Assembly (NCBI GenBank): GCA_004296925.1
Contig: SCVI01000039.1
Location: forward strand, 1 to 43,300
Direction: 5' to 3'
Source: Patescibacteria group bacterium
GTDB taxonomy: Bacteria > Patescibacteriota > Minisyncoccia > Phycocordibacterales > Phycocordibacteraceae
Length of the DNA stretch: 43,300 nt
A program made the translations under genes and the position numbers. Below are positions 7,475 to 16,016 of the stretch, in pieces (position 1 is the stretch's first letter; every line of letters starts with the position of its first letter). Below the pieces are notes generated by a model, which was not told the DNA's origin, made no database searches, and worked only from the letters and a program-made list of their open reading frames with translations.

Positions 7475-8935
7475 CATGGAATTGTTCCACGACCAGCTTC
7501 CGCTAGCCGTGCCTTGTTACAACTTACTCCCTGTCACCGAACTTGCCGTGGGTCGCGATAAACGCGAACGTCGGGCATTCCCGGCTCCCTTGAGTTGATG
7601 GGCGGTGAGTACAAAACTCGAGAACGTATTCACCGTAGTATGGCTGACCTACGATTACTAGCGATTCCAGCTTCAAGAGGTCGAGTTGCAGACCTCTATC
7701 CGTACTGAGGACGCGTTTTGGGATTTGCTCCACCTTACGGTATTGCTTCCTTTTGTCGCGCCCATTGTATCACGTGTGCAGCCCAAGACATCAGAGGGAC
7801 ATGCTGATCTGGCGTCATCCCCACCTTCCTCTCCCGTGAGGGAGCAGTCTCGCCTGACATTTAAAACAGACAACGGGGGTTGCGTTCGTTTACCCACTTA
7901 AGGGAACAGCTCAAGCCACGAACTGACGACGACCATGCATCACCTGCTATACACCCTCGAAGGCTGACTTCCTTTCGGAAGCCGTGCAGTATAGTTTCTA
8001 GTCTTGGTAAGGTTCTTCGCTTACCTACGAATTAAGCCACATGATCCACCGCTTGTGCGAGTTCCCGTCTATTCCTTTGAGTTTTAGTCTTGCGACCGTA
8101 CTACCCAGGCGGTTCCCTTAACGCGTTAGCTTCGCCACGAAGAGGGTCGATACTCCTCATAGCCAGGGAACATAGTTTAGGGCGTGGACTACAAGGGTAT
8201 CTAATCCTTTTCGCTACCCACGCTTTCGTGCCTCAGTGTCAGGAATGTCCCAGTACGCTGCCTTCGCATTCGGTGTTCCCCATGATATCAACGGATTTCA
8301 CCCCTACACCATGAGTTCCACGTACCTCTTACATCCTCTAGCGTTACCGTTTCCCCTCGAGCCTTCGGGTTGAGCCCGAAGGATTTAAAAGAGGACTAAT
8401 AACACCACCTACGCACCCTTTACGCCCAGTAATTCCGGATAATGCTTGGGGCCTCTGTATTACCGCTCCTGCTGGCACAGAGTTAGGAGCCCCTTATTCA
8501 TGAGGTACTGTCAAAACTTCATCCCTCATAAAAGATGTTTACGCCCCGAAGGACTTCATCCACCACGCGGCGTCGCTCCGTCAGACTTTCGTCCATTGCG
8601 GAAGATTCTCGACTGCGGCCTCCCGTAGGAGTAAGGACCGTATCTCAGTTCCATCGGTGGGGGTCAGCCTCTCAGCTCCCCTAAACGTCATAGCCTTGGT
8701 GAGCCATTACCTCACCAACTAGCTGATATTACGCAGGCTCCTCCTAGAGCGGATTGCTCCTTTACACCTTAGTGACCATCGGGAATTGCGCCATCTTTCG
8801 ATGGAATATGCCCGACTCTAGGGTAGATTCCTACGCGTTACTACCTCGTCTGCCGTGGGTCTAAACCCACTCGACTTGCATGCCTTATCCACGCCGCCAG
8901 CATTCATCCTGAGCTAGGATCAAACTCTAAGTAAG
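7475..8935 (-). rRNA. rrs: 16S ribosomal RNA, divergent, without anti-Shine-Dalgarno core
   Basis: About 1.46 kb. The 5' end shows AGAGTTTGATCCTAGCTCAG, followed by recognisable GTGCCAGCAGGAGCGGTAA (530 region), TTAGATACCCTTGTAGTC and GTAACAAGG. Helix 45 is intact with its GGAA loop (GGCTAGC GGAA GCTGGTC). The tail that follows reads TGGAACAATTCC (7478-7489) where bacteria normally have TGGATCACCTCC, so the CCUCC core is missing. Complementary arms at 7328-7349 and 8972-8993 (one G-U difference in 22) close the precursor, so the mature end must lie inside them, and no CCUCC occurs between. Other deviations from consensus: GCAGGAGCGG for GCMGCCGCGG, AATAGACGGGAACTCGC for AATTGACGGGGGCCCGC, and TGTACTCACCGCCCATC for TGTACACACCGCCCGTC. 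The exact ends are estimated. Confidence 0.97.
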
Positions 8936-9088
8936 AACCTCATGCCTCCAATTGAAGGGCACGAGATTCGATAAACGGAACAGAAGAAAAGGAAGAAATT
9001 CCTATTTCCTCTTTGTGCTCTTAATAACTTTCTTTACTGGTTTTTTGTGATTGCACTTACTATTGAATTTTCAAAGATCGTTTGGGGC

Positions 9089-9209
9089 AAAAAAAAGCCG
9101 AAGCTTTCCCCGCTTCGGCACTACACATAATGGTTACTAATCGCTAGATTCTAGTGAGTAGATTCCATAGTGAGTGACAAAGGTACGCTCATCGCTTATG
9201 ACGAGCGTG
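9089..9209 (-). ncRNA. promoter-terminator unit ahead of 16S: leader attenuator or separate small RNA
   Basis: From the predicted start near 9209 the RNA opens directly with a hairpin (ACGCTC to GAGCGT, 9185-9208) and ends with an intrinsic terminator: GCCGAAGC, short loop, GCTTCGGC (9097-9119), followed by eight T. That would give an RNA of about 120 bases. No other good promoter is visible between this terminator and the 16S gene, so the unit may instead be an attenuated 16S leader. A similar hairpin plus U-run lies in the 23S leader. Confidence 0.55.
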
Positions 9210-9215
9210 ACAGTT

Positions 9216-9244
9216 ATACTACCTCGCGGTTTATAACGAGTCAA
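9216..9244 (-). promoter_or_regulatory. promoter upstream of 16S rRNA
   Basis: Minus strand TTGACT (9239-9244), 17 bases, TAGTAT (9216-9221). It is the only convincing promoter upstream of the 16S gene in this gap. Confidence 0.65.
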
Positions 9245-9313
9245 CCCTGCTGTGCATAGAGCTGTTTTCACTGTATAGTGTCCAAAAAGTCCTTTATATA
9301 CAGCATTATTTGT

Positions 9314-10039
9314 ATGCCATCACAATCAAAAAAACCAACGAAATCCGCATCTAAAAAAGCTCCAGTTACCGTCATCTCCCTTGGGGGTTCGATGATAGTC
9401 CCCAATCTCCCTGACCCAAAATTTGTGAAGGAATTCGTAGAGGTCATCAAAGCAAGAGTAAAGAAAGGACGTCGTTTCATCATTGTGGCAGGAGGTGGGA
9501 AAGTATGCCGAAACTATCAGGACGCACTCACTGAAATTCGAAAAATCTCAAGCGACGAGAATGATTGGATGGGTATTTATTCAACCCATTTCAACGCACA
9601 GTTTATGCGCCTCGCTTTTGGCACACTAGCGGAGAAAGAAATCGCTATCCGATTTGGAAAGAAAATTAATTTTAAGAAATCGGTCCTCGTTGCAGCGGGC
9701 GAACTCCCTGGACACTCAACTGACTTTGATGCCGTACTTCTTGCGAAGATGTTTGGAGGCAATCACGTCGTAAACATTTCAAATATTGATTTTGTGTACA
9801 CTGCAGACCCAAGAAAAGATAAAAACGCAAAAGCAATTCCAAAACTTAACTGGAAAGAGTATCTAGCGCTCCTTCCTAAAAAGTGGACCCCTGGATTCTC
9901 ATCCCCTTTTGACATGAAGGCGGCGGAGATTGCGAGAAAAGCAGGACTTACTGTTTCAATCGTGAACGGTCGCTCCTTTGACGATATCAAAAATGCACTC
10001 GACCAAAAGGAGTTCCGTGGAAGCACTATTGCTGGCTAG
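9314..10039 (+). CDS. pyrH: UMP kinase (uridylate kinase)
   Basis: 241 residues from the ATG at 9314. Amino-acid-kinase fold: the N-terminal SLGGSMIVP phosphate loop, the IIVAGGGKVCRNYQ block, AAGELPGHSTDFDAVLLA, and the nucleotide-binding NISNIDFVYTADPRKDKNAK. It phosphorylates UMP to UDP for nucleotide and sugar-nucleotide supply. The sequence resembles the compact archaeal-like PyrH forms common in CPR. A GTG 36 bases upstream is in frame but would add a non-conserved extension; TATACA ends 11 bases before the chosen ATG. The gene is divergent from the 16S leader promoter and its stop overlaps the convergent 67-residue frame. Confidence 0.9.
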   Translation: MPSQSKKPTKSASKKAPVTVISLGGSMIVPNLPDPKFVKEFVEVIKARVKKGRRFIIVAGGGKVCRNYQDALTEIRKISSDENDWMGIYSTHFNAQFMRLAFGTLAEKEIAIRFGKKINFKKSVLVAAGELPGHSTDFDAVLLAKMFGGNHVVNISNIDFVYTADPRKDKNAKAIPKLNWKEYLALLPKKWTPGFSSPFDMKAAEIARKAGLTVSIVNGRSFDDIKNALDQKEFRGSTIAG

Positions 10040-10229
10040 TTAAATTACCGTTATCCGAAGCAAGAAACAATCTACGCAAAATACTTTTGCGTATCACTCG
10101 ACCACTGACACTGATTCCGACTTCAGCAAAAATTCCTGAGCTGGTTTTTATTACACTTCTGACCTCGCCTGGAGGTTTCTTCCTTAATACGGGAGTTGGA
10201 TTCGATATGATTTCAGGATTCCAAAACAT
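10026..10229 (-). CDS. hypothetical 67-residue protein
   Basis: A basic small frame 24 bases after the stop of the preceding gene on the same strand, so it could be the last gene of the secD-secF transcript. The middle reads like a real beta-rich protein (TSSGIFAEVGISVSG), but no family is recognised and no start signal is visible. Its stop overlaps pyrH by 14 bases. Confidence 0.4.
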   Translation of the reverse strand: MFWNPEIISNPTPVLRKKPPGEVRSVIKTSSGIFAEVGISVSGRVIRKSILRRLFLASDNGNLTSQQ

Positions 10230-10252
10230 GAGGATTGAAAAAAGTAATATCT

Positions 10253-10693
10253 CTACGACTTTTTAGGAATCACAGGTACTGCGGGTGCGAGCGTATTTTG
10301 TATCTCTTTAAGGGTTGTGTCATTAACGATTCTCGCCAGTTCCTCAGGGGGCATAACTATCATGGCCATCCCTCCGAAGTTAAAAAGGTCGTTGCATTCC
10401 TTTACGTTTTTTAATGTATTGATTGCAAACGAACCTTCAACCATAAACTCGTCCACGTTACGCCCCGCGTTACCCATTCCGCGAATTGCGCCACTCTCTA
10501 TAGAGCCCCAAAGTGCGGTAAATTTTCTCTGGTACTCCTCTGCATCTTCTGGTCTCGTTAAACGGAGCGCATTTCGAAAATGTCCAATTGCCATTCCATA
10601 CTCGCCCATTTGGACTGCCTTCTCTGCCTTTAGAAGCAATGCATCGGGAGATTCCTTACTCTCTTTCCCTTTTCCAAAAAAATTGAACTTCAT
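10253..10693 (-). CDS. TPR-like small protein downstream of secF
   Basis: 146 residues from the ATG at 10693 (MKFNFFGKGKESKE). Residues about 17-60 form a TPR-like helical pair (LLLKAEKAVQMGEYGMAIGHFRNALRL). A hydrophobic segment follows later (NFGGMAMIVMPPEELA). It begins seven bases after the secF stop, so it belongs to the secDF operon; a role as an accessory factor of export is possible but unproven. A longer version with an earlier start would overlap secF and is less likely. Confidence 0.65.
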   Translation of the reverse strand: MKFNFFGKGKESKESPDALLLKAEKAVQMGEYGMAIGHFRNALRLTRPEDAEEYQRKFTALWGSIESGAIRGMGNAGRNVDEFMVEGSFAINTLKNVKECNDLFNFGGMAMIVMPPEELARIVNDTTLKEIQNTLAPAVPVIPKKS

Positions 10694-10700
10694 GCAGAAA

Positions 10701-11627
10701 CTAACGTTTCTTCTTCGGCTCCACTTGTGGTTTTTGCATTTTTTCAATCGTAACAAGGAGTGGTGATCCAATGAATACTGACGAGTATGTTCCGACTATA
10801 ACTCCAATAAGAAGTGCAGTCACAAAGAAGTGCGTCACAGCAGGACCCAAGATAAGCAATGTTGCGAGGACAAAAACAACGGTGAGAGATGTATTAATTG
10901 AGCGATTCAAAGTTTGTGAAATAGATTTACCGACCGTCTCCTCAAACGGCTCAGCAATCTTTTTATCATGATTCATTTTAAGATTTTCTCTCACGCGGTC
11001 AAACACCACGATAGTATCGTGCACCGAGAAACCTAAGACCACCAAGACGGCGGTAACAAAGAGCGTATCCACTTCCGCACCCATGAAATGTCCGAGAATG
11101 GAGAATGCGCCAACAGGGATGATGACGTCGTGCGCAAGAGATACCAGTGCTATAAGTCCATATTTCCATGATGAGACTGGTTTAGAAACGTGCCTGAACG
11201 CGAGCATGATGAAGAGGGCAATCGCGACTAACACGAGAACAATCGCCCATACTGACTTCGTCTGAAGTTCCGTACCGATAGTGGGACCAATGGAGTCATA
11301 GCGCTTTTGTTCAAAAGTATGAGTACCCGAAGTAAGCGCAAGATTCATGGCAGAAAATTGTTCAGGCGAAAGAAATGGTGTACGGATAATGTATCCCGTC
11401 TCCCCTGTTGGTCGCACCGATGAACCTTCAATGCCGACACTCTTGAGCGCCTCCGAGACCTCCTCGTTCGTTGGTGCCGGTGACTCGTTGTATGCAATTT
11501 CCAGAAGCGAACCACCATTAAAGTCGATACCAACCTTTAGTCCCCACGTAAGAAGCGCGACAACTGAAATCGCAACCAAAACTGCCGAGACTCCGTAAAA
11601 AATATTTCTGTGTTTAACAATCCACAT
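10701..11627 (-). CDS. secF: protein translocase subunit SecF
   Basis: 308 residues, six membrane segments with the large periplasmic-side loop after helix 1. Motifs: GLKVGIDFNGGSLLEI (the FxGG motif of SecF), ALVSLAHDVIIPVGAFSILG and the GFSVHDTIVVFDRVRENL signature that defines SecF helices 4-5. With SecD it uses the proton gradient to help SecYEG complete protein export. It starts only three bases after the secD stop, so the two are co-transcribed. Confidence 0.95.
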   Translation of the reverse strand: MWIVKHRNIFYGVSAVLVAISVVALLTWGLKVGIDFNGGSLLEIAYNESPAPTNEEVSEALKSVGIEGSSVRPTGETGYIIRTPFLSPEQFSAMNLALTSGTHTFEQKRYDSIGPTIGTELQTKSVWAIVLVLVAIALFIMLAFRHVSKPVSSWKYGLIALVSLAHDVIIPVGAFSILGHFMGAEVDTLFVTAVLVVLGFSVHDTIVVFDRVRENLKMNHDKKIAEPFEETVGKSISQTLNRSINTSLTVVFVLATLLILGPAVTHFFVTALLIGVIVGTYSSVFIGSPLLVTIEKMQKPQVEPKKKR

Positions 11628-11630
11628 ACG

Positions 11631-12935
11631 CTATTTATTTAATTCATTACCGAATAGAAAATGAGATGCCTTCGAAGTTAATGAACCGAACCCAAGCGCT
11701 AGAAGAAGTGTTCTCGTTAGCGTGATTGCGGTAAACATAGAGACGATGACACCGATTACGAATATAAGCGCAAATCCTTTAATAACAGCTGTCCCTCCAA
11801 GCCAAAACAAAATCACTCCCGTAATAATTGATGAGAGGTTGGAATCGCGAATTGAGCTCCACGCACGTTTGAATCCTTCGCGGATTGCTTCACCTAGCAC
11901 TTTACCTTTCGCTAACTCTTCTTTTGTTCTTTCAAAAATAAGAATGTTCGCATCAACCGCCATACCTATAGAGAGGATGAACGCAGCCAAACCAGCTGTG
12001 GTGAGCGTGACAGGAATTAATTTGAATATTGCGAGGTTAAGCGCAACGTAGAACGTAAGTGCGAAAACAGAGATCAGGCCTGGCAAGCGATACCAAACAA
12101 TGAGAAACAATGCGACGAGCACAAAGCCCCAAATGCCTGCATCAACGCTTTGTGTAAGCGCCTTTTCACCAAGCGATGCTCCAACTGTTTGAGAAGATAC
12201 GAGTTCAATAGGAACAGGAAGTGCGCCAAAGTTAAGATTACGTACTAATTCGCGGGCTTCGTCCGGTGTAAATGTTCCTGTAATAGTAGCCTCACCATTT
12301 GGTATAACTTCTTGAATAACTGGAGTTGAAATTGGTGTTCCGTCTAGGAAAATCCCTAATACTTTGCCAGTATTTTTCTCTGTAATATTTTTAAATCGCG
12401 TAGCACCCTCAGTATTAAACTTAATAGCAATTATAGGTTGATTCGAAAGCGTGCCTCCGCGGCCAGATGAAAATTCAAGCGTTGCGTGATCTAAGTACTG
12501 TCCTGTGAGCCCTGTTTCTGTATACACTAATGCTCCCGTACTATCGGTACTTTGCAAAAGAAATTCTAACGTAGGGGTTTTCCCAATGGCTGATACTGCT
12601 TGTGATAAATCAGTAACCCCAGGAAGTTCAACAATAAGACGGTCTTCTCCTCCACCAACGACACCGCCTCGTTCAATTTGTACTAACGGTTCTGAAACAC
12701 CAAACGCGTTTACTCGTCGCTCCACCACATCACGAAGTGATGCCATGGCGGATGGTATATCTCCCGAAGAAACTTTTGATGTGTCCGCACGATACAAAAG
12801 ATGTGAACCGCCTGCCAAATCTAATCCGAAATGAAAAGGAAATTTAGAGGTTGGCTTTTCTGAGTCGAAAACAAACCATCCGATTCCTACACCTACCAAA
12901 AGGAGTATTACCGCAAAAATCCGTACTTTCCACAT
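11631..12935 (-). CDS. secD: protein translocase subunit SecD
   Basis: 434 residues. N-terminal membrane segment, then FGLDLAGGSHLLYR (SecD counterpart of the FxGG motif), the P1 domain with VVERRVNAFGVSEP and GEDRLIVELPG, and a C-terminal six-helix block with GMAVDANILIFERTKEELAKG, the diagnostic SecD motif. Forms the SecDF complex with the next gene. No Shine-Dalgarno sequence precedes the ATG; TACTCT lies eight bases upstream and could be a near-leaderless -10 box. Confidence 0.96.
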   Translation of the reverse strand: MWKVRIFAVILLLVGVGIGWFVFDSEKPTSKFPFHFGLDLAGGSHLLYRADTSKVSSGDIPSAMASLRDVVERRVNAFGVSEPLVQIERGGVVGGGEDRLIVELPGVTDLSQAVSAIGKTPTLEFLLQSTDSTGALVYTETGLTGQYLDHATLEFSSGRGGTLSNQPIIAIKFNTEGATRFKNITEKNTGKVLGIFLDGTPISTPVIQEVIPNGEATITGTFTPDEARELVRNLNFGALPVPIELVSSQTVGASLGEKALTQSVDAGIWGFVLVALFLIVWYRLPGLISVFALTFYVALNLAIFKLIPVTLTTAGLAAFILSIGMAVDANILIFERTKEELAKGKVLGEAIREGFKRAWSSIRDSNLSSIITGVILFWLGGTAVIKGFALIFVIGVIVSMFTAITLTRTLLLALGFGSLTSKASHFLFGNELNK

Positions 12936-12975
12936 ATTGCTTTAGAGTATGCCATAGCTCACCCTTCGGGGCTAG

Positions 12976-13947
12976 CTATAGGTATTTTGCTTTAAGTGCC
13001 ACTAAGTTTGCAAAAATTTCAGTAACCGCGATAGGTCCAACCCCTCCTGGAACCGGAGTGAAAACGCTGGCTTTCTCAGCACACAGCGGATCCGCATCCC
13101 CAACCACTATCCCACCAGACTCGCTCGTACCACCATCAATGATAACTACTCCCTCTTTGACCATATCGGGCTTAATAAGCGCAGGAGCCCCTGCTCCAGA
13201 AATAATAATGTCGGCATTTTTTGTGGCCTCAGCTACATTGTCTCCCTTTACTAATACGGTAACGTTCGCGCCGAGTCTTTTAAACAAAATATTTGCAGGC
13301 CTCCCTACTAACCTACCTCCTCCAATAAGAACTACGTTTGCGCCTTCTACAGTTACATTATTTCGTTTAAGTATGTACCACATTGCGGCAGGTACTGGAG
13401 GGATTGCGGGAAATTCATTAGAGCTCGTCTGAAAATCCCGTCCTGTCTGTGATGCTAATTCCTGGGCTACGGGACGCTCGTCTCGTCCTCGCTGTACTTC
13501 CAGTACACCTCGAACTCCGACTCGATCCCTCGCCTCAGGAGATTCGCCTCTCGGCTCGGACACCCCGTTTTTCAGACGAGCTCCCACAAAAAGTTTGAAC
13601 GCCTCGTCGCTCAATACATCAACATCAAGGTGTGCGGGAATGGCGTTCTTTGCAACATCAACATCAATACCCGGAGGGAGCGGTAACTGCAAAATCACTC
13701 CATCATGAACAGATGCTTTTTTTACTGCATCAACAACATCGTCAAGAGTTGCATCGTCTGATACGTGGTATTCAACAACATCAATATCGAGAGCTCGTGC
13801 AGCGCGCTTCTTTATACCAACGTATGATTGCGTCACAGGACTCGTGGTTGCAATAACTACACCAAGCGAAAGTGCGCCGAAGCGCACACGACTCTCCCGA
13901 ATTTCTTCTGTTCGCTCAGAAGCGAGTCTCCTTCCATCTACTATCAT
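12976..13947 (-). CDS. folD: methylenetetrahydrofolate dehydrogenase/cyclohydrolase FolD, with in-frame insert
   Basis: 323 residues, bifunctional folate enzyme interconverting methylene-, methenyl- and formyl-tetrahydrofolate with NADP. Visible motifs: SYVGIKKRAA (Tyr-x3-Lys active site), GVILQLPLP, VVLIGGGRLVGRPAN (nucleotide-binding) and TPVPGGVGPIAV. Residues about 122-176 have no counterpart in FolD, which is usually 270-290 residues; they are encoded by a 163-base palindromic element (13421-13583). Outside it, LDVDVLSDEAFKLFVGA would join NEFPAIPPVPAAMWYIL. A -10 box TATGTT lies six bases before the ATG. The frame is intact, so the protein is probably made with a surface loop. Confidence 0.93.
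   Translation of the reverse strand: MIVDGRRLASERTEEIRESRVRFGALSLGVVIATTSPVTQSYVGIKKRAARALDIDVVEYHVSDDATLDDVVDAVKKASVHDGVILQLPLPPGIDVDVAKNAIPAHLDVDVLSDEAFKLFVGARLKNGVSEPRGESPEARDRVGVRGVLEVQRGRDERPVAQELASQTGRDFQTSSNEFPAIPPVPAAMWYILKRNNVTVEGANVVLIGGGRLVGRPANILFKRLGANVTVLVKGDNVAEATKNADIIISGAGAPALIKPDMVKEGVVIIDGGTSESGGIVVGDADPLCAEKASVFTPVPGGVGPIAVTEIFANLVALKAKYL
13421..13583 (-). mobile_element. palindromic element inserted in frame in folD
   Basis: Terminal inverted repeats GAGCTCGTCTGAAAA (first and last 15 bases) flank an interior of nested inverted repeats, with a central hairpin TGTACT GGA AGTACA and a flanking GGGA...TCCC pair. The whole can fold as a cruciform. It adds about 54 codons without breaking the frame. 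This resembles, in principle, the Rickettsia palindromic elements that insert in genes; no sequence relation is claimed. I saw no second copy in the window. Confidence 0.75.
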
Positions 13948-14004
13948 GTCTAGAACATATCATAGACTTGAAGCAATCGCATAGTCACTCACCCTCTGGA
14001 TCTG

Positions 14005-14961
14005 TCACTTATTTTTATTGTGGTACATTCGGTACCAATCCACAAACTTTTGTACTCCTTCTTCAATAGATATATTCGCTTTAAAGCCTAACTCCTCTTC
14101 CGCTTTTTTTGTACTTGCGTATGTCTCTCTCATATCGCCCGGTTGCATAGGTTTATTTACAATGTTTGCCTTTACGCCGAGCGCTTGTTCAAGCACCGAA
14201 ACGAAACTCATCAACGCTACAGGGGCTCCACGACCAAGATTGTAAATATTGAACCCTGACTTAAGTTTAAGTGCAACCAATCTAAGTCCGTCAACGATAT
14301 CGTCGATATAGGTAAAATCGCGCTTCATGTCGCCATTATTGTAAATTTCTATTGTTTCGCCATTCAATATTTTCTCTGTAAAAGAAAAGAGTGCCATGTC
14401 TGGTCTACCCCATGGCCCATACACAGTAAAAAATCGTACCGCGGTAATATTCATATCAAACGAGTCTGCATACTCTCGACACAGATTCTCCCCAACTTGT
14501 TTTGTTTTTGCATACACCGATAACGCTTTACCCAAGTCTTGATTCTCTAGAAATGGAGTGTCCGTGAGGTCGCCATACACAGAGGACGATGACGCAAATA
14601 TAACAGGAGGTGCACCGTGCACGCGCGCTAATTCCAAAACATTCTTTGTGCCGATTTCGTTAGAGCGAATGTAGACCTCTGGATGCGAGATTGAGTATCG
14701 AACGCCAGCTTGAGCAGCAATGTGATAAATCAAATCAAACGAGTGAGTATCAAAAACCTTTGAGAGTTCATCGAGATTCGCAATATCAATTTCATACAAT
14801 GCGACTGATTCTGAAAAATGCTGAATCCTGTCACGCTTCAATTGCGGGTCATAGTACTCATTAATATTATCGACGCTGACCACTTCGTGTCCTTCTGAAA
14901 GAAGTCTGCCAATAAGATGACTTCCTATAAAACCAGCCCCGCCTGTTACGAGCACTTTCAT
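14005..14961 (-). CDS. NAD-dependent nucleotide-sugar epimerase
   Basis: 318 residues, extended short-chain dehydrogenase/reductase. N-terminal VTGGAGFIGSHL (NAD-binding), the catalytic Ser and Tyr-x3-Lys in SSSSVYGD...YAKTK, and VRFFTVYGPWGRPDMA typical of UDP-glucuronate and UDP-glucose 4-epimerases. The closest match by eye is the UDP-glucuronate 4-epimerase group. It is the last gene of a surface-sugar operon: its start overlaps the preceding epimerase stop by four bases. It probably supplies an activated sugar for the transferases at 16013 and 17390. Confidence 0.9.
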   Translation of the reverse strand: MKVLVTGGAGFIGSHLIGRLLSEGHEVVSVDNINEYYDPQLKRDRIQHFSESVALYEIDIANLDELSKVFDTHSFDLIYHIAAQAGVRYSISHPEVYIRSNEIGTKNVLELARVHGAPPVIFASSSSVYGDLTDTPFLENQDLGKALSVYAKTKQVGENLCREYADSFDMNITAVRFFTVYGPWGRPDMALFSFTEKILNGETIEIYNNGDMKRDFTYIDDIVDGLRLVALKLKSGFNIYNLGRGAPVALMSFVSVLEQALGVKANIVNKPMQPGDMRETYASTKKAEEELGFKANISIEEGVQKFVDWYRMYHNKNK

Positions 14962-16016
14962 TTTCTCAATTCTTCAGGAACAAATGATTCGTAGCGACCC
15001 TTCGTTGAAACAAATGCATCAAGGGAATCCATAACGTATGTGTGACCGAGTTGGTTCGTAATTTTCGTACCATCCATAAGAATTGGGTACGAATAAAATC
15101 TCCACGAACCAGGGGCGGTTGGAATTTTCCCACGTGTAAGATGCCAGAAAAAGAAATAAACAAAACGAATGAATATAGGTGGCACAGGGATGGTTTTCTT
15201 CCCTACCGCACGCGCCATATCCTTAACAAATACTGGTTTACCGGGAGGAGTGAGATTATAAATTTCGTGCGCTCCACCTTTTACAGCGTCAAACGAAAGC
15301 TTCTCCACAATGTCGTTTACATCATCCTCGTGGACAAACTGTCGTACCCATCCTTTAGTAGCAGGTACCCATGCAACAAGAGCCGATACTAGCCCATACA
15401 CTCCCCCCTTTAATTGCCCTGATAGTGCAGATTGCAATCCGAAACGGATACGCATAAACCTTCCTCGTGGCCCCGTAATAGCTGCGGGACGAACAACTGA
15501 AACAATTGGAGAGCGGACGGATTCTGCAATCATTTTATTGAGGATTTCTTCAGCTCGTCTTTTTTCAACGCCGTAAATATACTCACTCTCGAGCATCTCT
15601 TCGCTCTCTTTGAAATAATGCTCGAACGTATTCGTGTGATACGCACCATAAATAGATGCGGTAGAAAAGTGAACTAGGCGCTTCACAAAATCATTTTGAA
15701 ATGCAAAATCAAAAACAGCGCGCGATCCTTCTACGTTCCATTTCCAAGTTGTTTCGGGATGTCCGTAGAGTGCTCTAATTTGCCATGCAGTATGTATGAC
15801 TATGTCTGGCGATAGACGAGCAACTTCCTCCTCCCATGTACCATCAGAAGTATTTGCTGTAATCCAATGAATTTTATTGTTACCAGAAAGCGATTCAGGC
15901 ATCGGCTCTTTATCAAGCGCAATGATTCTTTCAACGTCATCGCGTTTTGCAAACTGCTCGCACAACATAGTGCCAACGTAACCTGCTCCTCCTGTGATAA
16001 ATAATGTGTGCTTCAT
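14958..16016 (-). CDS. NAD-dependent epimerase/dehydratase family protein
   Basis: 352 residues from the ATG at 16016. SDR fold with FITGGAGYVGTML, the active-site serine in HFSTASIYGAY and Tyr-x3-Lys in YGVEKRR. Substrate cannot be assigned; the C-terminal region with two aromatic stretches (FIRFVYFFFWHL) resembles epimerases of cell-surface sugar clusters. It overlaps the sugar transferase stop upstream by four bases and the next epimerase start by four bases, so the three genes are tightly coupled. Confidence 0.85.
   Translation of the reverse strand: MKHTLFITGGAGYVGTMLCEQFAKRDDVERIIALDKEPMPESLSGNNKIHWITANTSDGTWEEEVARLSPDIVIHTAWQIRALYGHPETTWKWNVEGSRAVFDFAFQNDFVKRLVHFSTASIYGAYHTNTFEHYFKESEEMLESEYIYGVEKRRAEEILNKMIAESVRSPIVSVVRPAAITGPRGRFMRIRFGLQSALSGQLKGGVYGLVSALVAWVPATKGWVRQFVHEDDVNDIVEKLSFDAVKGGAHEIYNLTPPGKPVFVKDMARAVGKKTIPVPPIFIRFVYFFFWHLTRGKIPTAPGSWRFYSYPILMDGTKITNQLGHTYVMDSLDAFVSTKGRYESFVPEELRK

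Noticed and set aside
7524..8628. Several open frames of 60-75 codons
   Set aside because: They lie inside the 16S rRNA gene.
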